From Hyphomicrobiales bacterium (lineage in GTDB: Bacteria; Pseudomonadota; Alphaproteobacteria; Rhizobiales; Kaistiaceae): 64,000 bases of DNA. The stretch covers positions 1 to 64,000 of the forward strand of contig JAFKKF010000008.1 of the NCBI GenBank assembly GCA_017305635.1, read 5' to 3'. Positions 59,602 through 64,000 of this stretch are shown here, in pieces (the first letter of the stretch is position 1; each line of letters begins with the position of its first letter). The translations under genes and the position numbers were made by a program. The notes beneath the pieces were generated by a model that was not told where the DNA came from, ran no database searches, and saw only the letters and a program-made list of their open reading frames with translations.

Positions 59602-60326
59602 GCACCGCGGCCACCCATGCCCTCGACATTGCCGGGCTGAATGCCGGCTACGGCCGCTTCGACGTCATCCGCGACATCGCGCTCCGCGTCGGCAAGGGCG
59701 AGGCCGTGGGGCTCCTCGGCCCGAACGGCGCCGGCAAGACGACGGTGCTGCGCTCGGTCATGGGCCTGATCCGCCAACGCCGCGGCACCATCCGCGTCGC
59801 CGGCACCGACGTCGTCGCCATGGCGCCGTTCCGCATCGCGCGCGGGCTCGCCGCCATGGCGCCCGAGGGCCGGCGGCTCTTCCTCGACCAGACGGTGGAG
59901 GACAACCTCCTCCTCGGCGGCCTGCACCTCCGCCGCGACGCGGCGCGGCAGGAGAGGCTGCTCGCCTCGGTCTACGAACTCTTCCCCGTGCTGAAGGGCT
60001 ACCGCAGGCGGCTGTCCGCCGCGCTCTCGGGAGGAGAGCAGCAGATGGTCGCCATCGGCCGCATGCTGATGAGCGACCCCGAGATCATGCTCCTCGACGA
60101 GCCCTCGGTGGCGCTCTCGCCGGTGGCGGTGGACATCGTCGTCAGGGCGCTGATCGAGCTCCGCAAGCGCGGGGCCTCGATCCTGCTGGTCGAGCAGCGC
60201 ATCGACGTCGCGACGCGGGTATGCGACCGGCTCTACATCATGACCCATGGCGAGGTGGTCGAGGAGATGACGCCCGACACTGCCCGCGGCGCCGGCATGT
60301 CCCTGATCAACAAGTATCTGGGATAG
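59598..60326 (+). CDS. livF: Branched-chain amino acid-type ABC transporter ATP-binding protein (LivF)
   Basis: This 242-residue ATPase has Walker A GPNGAGKTT, the LivF-type APEGRRLFLDQTVEDNL Q-loop region, a full signature LSGGEQQMVAIGRML, Walker B IMLLDEPSVALSP and the LivF-typical LVEQRID with Gln at the switch position. ATG 59598 overlaps the fusion-gene stop (ATGA). With the fused LivM-LivG and LivH it completes the importer, while the binding protein is encoded divergently at 55.2 kb. It supplies the intact signature missing from the fused partner. Confidence 0.92.
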   Translation: MSTAATHALDIAGLNAGYGRFDVIRDIALRVGKGEAVGLLGPNGAGKTTVLRSVMGLIRQRRGTIRVAGTDVVAMAPFRIARGLAAMAPEGRRLFLDQTVEDNLLLGGLHLRRDAARQERLLASVYELFPVLKGYRRRLSAALSGGEQQMVAIGRMLMSDPEIMLLDEPSVALSPVAVDIVVRALIELRKRGASILLVEQRIDVATRVCDRLYIMTHGEVVEEMTPDTARGAGMSLINKYLG

Positions 60327-60377
60327 GGCCCCCTTTCACCACGGAGGCGGGCCAAGGCTTACGGCGAGTAGCACCTC

Positions 60378-60398
60378 CCTCTCCCCGGTGGGGAGAGG
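60378..60398. terminator. Stem-loop between convergent genes, likely bidirectional terminator
   Basis: A 9-bp stem (CCTCTCCCC at 60378-60386, GGGGAGAGG at 60390-60398) with a GGT loop lies between livF and the convergent SDR. Only TT follows on the plus strand, so termination may be partial. The sequence resembles a dispersed repeat I recall from Rhizobiales genomes. Confidence 0.55.
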
Positions 60399-60419
60399 TT
60401 ATCGCGCCCTCCGCCACCC

Positions 60420-61223
60420 CTACAGCTGGTCGGCGCCCGCGACGAACCCGCCGCCGTCGATGACCACCGCCTGGCCGGTGATGAACGAGGCCGCATCGGA
60501 CGAGAGGAAGAGGACGAGCTGGGCGATTTCCGACGGGTCGCTGATGCGGCCCATGGGGATGACCGGAAGCACCGTGTCCCTCGCCGATTGCGGGCTGCCG
60601 AACATGTCGGTGAGGAGCGGCGTCATCACCGAGCCGGGCGCGATGGCGTTGACCCGGATGTTCTTCTTCGCGACCTCCAGCGCCACCGAATTGGTGAGGC
60701 CGATGACGCCCCACTTGCTCGCGCAATAGACCGCGGTCGTGGCATAGCCCATGACGCCGAAGAGCGAGGAGGTGTTGACGATGGCGCCGCCGCCCTTGGC
60801 GATCATGTGCGGCACCTGGAACTTCATGCCGAGGAAGATGCCCTTCAGGTTGACGTCGATGAGCTGGTAGAAATCCGCCTCGCTCACGTCCTGGACGGGC
60901 GCGGCGCGGCTCGACATGCCGGCATTGTTGAAGGCGATGTCGATGCGCCCGAAGCGGGCGAAGGCCTTCTCGTGCAGGGCCTCCATGGCGTCGGCCTTGC
61001 GCACGTCGACCTCGAGGAATGCGTATTCGGTCTTGCCCACGGCCTTGACCTCGTCGCCGAGGCTCTTGCCGTGCTGCGCGCCCAGCCCCGCGACGTAGAG
61101 ATTGGCGCCGGCCCGCGCGAAGGCGAGGGCGGTGGCGCGCCCGATGCCGGTAGTGCCGCCGACGAGCAGCACGTTCTTGCCCGAGAAATTGTAGGTGACC
61201 TGCTGGGCCTGGGGTTCAGCCAT
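60420..61223 (-). CDS. SDR family oxidoreductase
   Basis: This 267-residue classical SDR has GGTTGIG in place of TGxxxGIG, NNAG, active-site YCASKWG with Tyr and Lys, and SFITGQAVVIDGGG at the end. GGGAGGAG lies just before ATG 61223; the extension to 61319 is not needed. It is divergent from the ribose-type binding protein gene, with a copy of the recurring box between them, 94 bases from this start. It probably oxidises a hydroxyl group of a compound taken up by one of the flanking importers. Confidence 0.88.
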   Translation of the reverse strand: MAEPQAQQVTYNFSGKNVLLVGGTTGIGRATALAFARAGANLYVAGLGAQHGKSLGDEVKAVGKTEYAFLEVDVRKADAMEALHEKAFARFGRIDIAFNNAGMSSRAAPVQDVSEADFYQLIDVNLKGIFLGMKFQVPHMIAKGGGAIVNTSSLFGVMGYATTAVYCASKWGVIGLTNSVALEVAKKNIRVNAIAPGSVMTPLLTDMFGSPQSARDTVLPVIPMGRISDPSEIAQLVLFLSSDAASFITGQAVVIDGGGFVAGADQL

Positions 61224-61316
61224 CTTCTTCTCCTCCCGACTGCATGATCGGCGCATTCCGCCGCGATTGTCGCCACTCTGCCTCCCGCGGCGCGCCAATT
61301 GGCCCGCCGGATTCGC

Positions 61317-61332
61317 CATAACTGCTATGTCG
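61317..61332 (-). promoter_or_regulatory. Recurring box, copy C, between divergent SDR and ribose-type importer genes
   Basis: The plus strand reads CATAACTGCTATGTCG; with TTCGC before it, 17 bases are identical to copy A on its minus strand. The GTTATG side faces the SDR start 94 bases away, and the ribose-type binding-protein start is 102 bases away on the other side. Confidence 0.6.
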
Positions 61333-61433
61333 CCGCGCGGGCGAGGCTCGCCCGGCAGGGTCTGTTACAGATTTCAATGCCTGCGGCCGGTTGGGAGGCC
61401 CCGCAAGGCGTCCAATCGGGAGGATCTGAGACC

Positions 61434-62378
61434 ATGAAGAAATTCGTGACGGCCAGCATGTCCGCGCTCGCCATGGCGTGGATGGTGGCCGGCAATCCGG
61501 CCGCCGCCGAGGCGAAGACGCTCGGCATCGTCGCGCTGCTCGCCAATGACGCGCTCAACATCGCCGTGATCGACGGCGCCACCGACGCTGCCAAGAAGGC
61601 CGGCTGGGACGTGAAGGTCACGGATACCCAGGCCAATGCCGACCAGGCCAATGCCGCGATGCGCAATTTCGCGGTGCAGAAGGTCGACGCGATCTTCGTC
61701 CTCGCCTTCGCCAGCTCCTCGATCGGCGCCGGCCTCGCCGCCGCCAACGATGCCGGCATCCCGGTCGCCACCTGGGGCGGCGAGATCGTGCCGGGCATCG
61801 TGGTGACCACCTCGGGCCGCACCGTCGGCGACGATTCGGCGAAGTTCCTCCTCGAGCAGGTCGGCGACAAGGCCGACATACTTGCCATGACCTTCCACCC
61901 CGGCAAGCTCTGCATCGACCGCGGCGACGCCTTCGATGCCGCGGTGAAGGGCAAGGACGGCCTCAACATCACCTATAACGAGGTCACCGTCCCCGGCCAG
62001 GTGCAGAACGGCAATGCCATGACCCAGGCCTGGCTGACCGCGCATCCCGCGGGCGGCGACCGGAAGCTTGCCATCTGGTCGTGCTGGGACGAGCCGATGC
62101 AGGGCGGCGTCGCCGCGCTCCGCCAGGCCGGCCGCGACGACGTCATCACCGTCTCGATCAACGGCAGCCCGCAGGGCGTCGACCTGGTCAAGAACGGCGA
62201 CATGACCGCCACGGTCTGGCAGCCGGCCTTTGCCGAAGGCCAGGCCGTGTTCCAGGCCATCCTCGACTCGATCGCCGCCGGCAAGGACTGGAAGCCGAAG
62301 GTTATCGAGATCCCGGGCATCGTCGTCACCAAGGACAACGTGGACAAGTTCCTCGCTGAACATCCGAGTGGTGAATAA
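61434..62378 (+). CDS. Sugar ABC transporter substrate-binding protein (ribose-type, Peripla_BP_4)
   Basis: This 314-residue periplasmic protein has a signal peptide (MKKFVTASMSALAMAWMVAG, cleavage near PAAA) and the ribose-binding-type fold: LGIVALLANDALNIAVIDGA, AAKKAGWDVKVTDTQANADQ, KVDAIFVLAFASSSIGAGL, IWSCWDEPMQGGVAALRQAG and a C-terminal hinge NGDMTATVWQPAFAEGQ. GGGAGG precedes ATG 61434. It overlaps the ATPase gene by eight bases and opens a ribose-type importer operon that leaves the window. The ligand may be a sugar, polyol or sugar acid. Confidence 0.9.
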   Translation: MKKFVTASMSALAMAWMVAGNPAAAEAKTLGIVALLANDALNIAVIDGATDAAKKAGWDVKVTDTQANADQANAAMRNFAVQKVDAIFVLAFASSSIGAGLAAANDAGIPVATWGGEIVPGIVVTTSGRTVGDDSAKFLLEQVGDKADILAMTFHPGKLCIDRGDAFDAAVKGKDGLNITYNEVTVPGQVQNGNAMTQAWLTAHPAGGDRKLAIWSCWDEPMQGGVAALRQAGRDDVITVSINGSPQGVDLVKNGDMTATVWQPAFAEGQAVFQAILDSIAAGKDWKPKVIEIPGIVVTKDNVDKFLAEHPSGE

Positions 62379-63951
62379 CACTGCCGAAATCGGCCCCGGC
62401 GCTTCCGCTGCGACGCGGGTGCCGGGGCACTGGATCGAGATACGCGGCCTCGCCAAGCATTTCGCCGGCGAGGTCGCGCTCGACCATGTCGATCTCGACA
62501 TCATGCGCGGCGAGGTCCACGGCCTCGTCGGCGCCAACGGCGCCGGCAAGTCGACGCTGATCCGCTGCCTCGCCGGCGTCACCGTCGCCGATGCCGGGCG
62601 CATCACCATCGGCGGCGAGGAATACCGCCAGGGCTCGCCCCAGGCGGCGGAGAAGGCGGGCCTCGCCTTCATCCACCAGGAGCTCAATCTCGTGCCGCAT
62701 TTCAGCGCGCTCGAGAACATGCTGCTCGGCGCCCCGAAGGCGAAGCGCCTTGGCCTCATCGACTGGAAGCGTTCGGGCGCCGGCGCGCGCGCCGCCGCGG
62801 AGAAGGTCGGCATAAGGTTCCCGCTCGAGACGAAGGTGAGCGAGCTCGGCATCGGCGAGCGCTGGCTGGTGATGATCGGCAAGGCGCTCGCCCGCGACGC
62901 TTCCATGATCGCCATGGACGAGCCGACAGCCTCGCTCTCGGCGGCCGAGACCGAGCACCTCTTCGCCCTCATCCGCGAGCTGGCGAGGAGCGGCGTCGCC
63001 ATCCTCTACGTCTCGCACCGTCTCGACGAGGTTCTCGACCTGTCGGACCGCATCACCGTGCTCCGCGACGGCGAGATCGTCGGGCGGACGCTCCGCGGCA
63101 GCCTCGACAAGAAGGGGCTCATCCGCGCCATCGTCGGCCATGACGTGCAGACGCGGGAGGACCGGAAGCGGGCGGACGTTGCGCGCAGCGGCCTGCCGCT
63201 CTTCTCGGCGCGGAACGTGGCACGCGGCAGCGCGGTCAAGGACGTCAGCTTCGACCTCTGGCGGGGCGAGATCCTCGGCCTCGGCGGGCTGATCGGCGCC
63301 GGCCGTACCGAGACGGCGCGCCTCGCCTTCGGCGTCGACCGGCTGGAGGCCGGGCATTTCGAGCTGGAAGGCGAGCGCCTCGCCATCCGCGGCGAGAGCG
63401 ACGCCATCGCCAGGGGGATCGCGCTGGTGCCGGAGGAGCGGCGCTCGCAGGGGCTGATGCTCGACCAGTCCGTTGCCTTCAACATCACCATCGCCGCGCT
63501 GAAGCCGCTCCGGTCGATCGCGGGGCTGCCCATCGTATCGTCCGGCAAGGTGCGCGCCGAAGCCGGCCGCATGGTCAGGCGCCTCAGCATCAAGACGCCC
63601 GGCGTCGGCGCGCGCATCAGCGGGCTTTCCGGGGGGAACCAGCAGAAGGCGCTGATCGCGCGCTGGCTCGGCCACGGCATGAAGGTGTTGATCGTCGACG
63701 AGCCGTCGCGCGGCGTCGACATCGGCGCGCGCGAGGAGATCCACGACGCCATCCGCGACCTCGCACGCGCCGGCGTCGGGATCATCGTCATATCCTCCGA
63801 CGTGGAGGAGCTGGCGCTGGTCGCCGACCGCGTCGTCGTCCTGCACGAGGGCCGCGTCACCGGCGAGCTGACCGGCGACGACATCACCGAGGCGCGGATC
63901 GTGGAGCTAAGCTATCTCGACCGTGGCGAGCTGGGAGGGGAAGGAACATGA
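62371..63951 (+). CDS. Sugar ABC transporter ATP-binding protein (RbsA-type, two ATPase domains)
   Basis: This 526-residue protein holds two ATPase domains. The first has Walker A GANGAGKST, a weak signature SELGIGERWLVMI and Walker B MIAMDEPTASLS. The second has the altered Walker A GLIGAGRTE usual in RbsA proteins, a full signature LSGGNQQKALIARWL and Walker B VLIVDEPSRGVDIG. The GTG at 62371 overlaps the binding-protein stop; GTG 62368 is also possible. The stop overlaps the next start by four bases. It powers the ribose-type importer. Confidence 0.9.
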   Translation: MNNTAEIGPGASAATRVPGHWIEIRGLAKHFAGEVALDHVDLDIMRGEVHGLVGANGAGKSTLIRCLAGVTVADAGRITIGGEEYRQGSPQAAEKAGLAFIHQELNLVPHFSALENMLLGAPKAKRLGLIDWKRSGAGARAAAEKVGIRFPLETKVSELGIGERWLVMIGKALARDASMIAMDEPTASLSAAETEHLFALIRELARSGVAILYVSHRLDEVLDLSDRITVLRDGEIVGRTLRGSLDKKGLIRAIVGHDVQTREDRKRADVARSGLPLFSARNVARGSAVKDVSFDLWRGEILGLGGLIGAGRTETARLAFGVDRLEAGHFELEGERLAIRGESDAIARGIALVPEERRSQGLMLDQSVAFNITIAALKPLRSIAGLPIVSSGKVRAEAGRMVRRLSIKTPGVGARISGLSGGNQQKALIARWLGHGMKVLIVDEPSRGVDIGAREEIHDAIRDLARAGVGIIVISSDVEELALVADRVVVLHEGRVTGELTGDDITEARIVELSYLDRGELGGEGT

Positions 63952-64000
63952 CCAATGTGACAGCCGCGACGGCGGAGCGCGCGCCGGACCGCTCGGCTGC
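63948..64000 (+). CDS. Start of next gene, probably RbsC-type permease (partial)
   Basis: ATG 63948 overlaps the RbsA-type stop (ATGA) after GGGAGGGGAAGG, and reads MTNVTAATAERAPDRSA to the window edge. Only 17 codons are visible, with no membrane segment yet. Position after an RbsA-type gene makes a permease the obvious candidate, but this is inference from gene order. Confidence 0.55.
   Translation, partial: MTNVTAATAERAPDRSA

Overview
The window is GC-rich, densely coding DNA with little intergenic space. It looks like a chromosome or large replicon of an alphaproteobacterium, most likely Hyphomicrobiales (Rhizobiales). Grounds for this: the RegB/RegA (ActS/ActR) redox pair next to a SURF1 gene and a cyoABCD quinol oxidase, a large number of ABC uptake systems with SorC, DeoR and LysR regulators, many SDR dehydrogenases, SMP-30 and MmgE/PrpD genes, and a PQQ glucose dehydrogenase. 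I saw no tRNA, rRNA, CRISPR array, prophage or insertion sequence.

Layout. (1) 1-413: 5' part of an exported isoaspartate-methyltransferase-like gene on the minus strand. (2) 0.57-4.8 kb, plus: MaoC hydratase, CaiB CoA transferase, SDR, PfkB kinase, KDPG-type aldolase. (3) 4.86-7.2 kb: UDP-xylose-synthase-like epimerase and UDP-glucose dehydrogenase. (4) 7.3-8.3 kb: luciferase-like monooxygenase. (5) 8.4-19.2 kb: an unusual DeoR-type regulator with a binding-protein-like insert controls a long operon mixing a sugar-type ABC importer with enoyl-CoA hydratase, SDR, SMP-30 lactonase, a binding-protein homologue without a signal peptide, and a second CaiB transferase. (6) 19.3-22.9 kb: methyltransferase, BtpA protein, 3-hydroxyisobutyrate-dehydrogenase-like enzyme, membrane protein. 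(7) 22.9-29.2 kb, minus: polyol-type operon (SorC regulator, binding protein, two permeases, ATPase, galactitol-dehydrogenase-like SDR). (8) 29.5-33.7 kb: FAD amine oxidase broken by one amber codon, SDR, PQQ glucose dehydrogenase. (9) 33.9-40.8 kb, minus: cyoABCD, surf1, regB, regA. (10) 41-46.4 kb: MFS transporter, GH15 glucoamylase, IlvD/Edd dehydratase. (11) 46.4-64 kb: a catabolic island with three metallo-beta-lactamase-fold hydrolases, MmgE/PrpD, LysR, aldehyde dehydrogenase, carboxymuconolactone-decarboxylase-like protein, hydroxyacid dehydrogenase, a branched-chain-type ABC importer with a fused permease-ATPase, an SDR, and the start of a ribose-type ABC importer cut by the right edge.

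The most interesting signal is in region 11. A near-palindromic box (consensus ATARC-W-GYTAT, one copy degenerate) occurs four times between 52.6 and 61.4 kb, always between genes and in the same orientation relative to a downstream gene, in three cases 94-98 bases from its start codon. It ties the oxidation enzymes, a hydrolase and both importers into one candidate regulon, probably for an undescribed carboxylate, lactone or sugar-acid substrate. Other sites worth checking are the hybrid DeoR regulator with its GATC half-site array, paired AGCANNTGCT operators in front of the polyol transporter, and a three-armed repeat between cyoA and the MFS gene.
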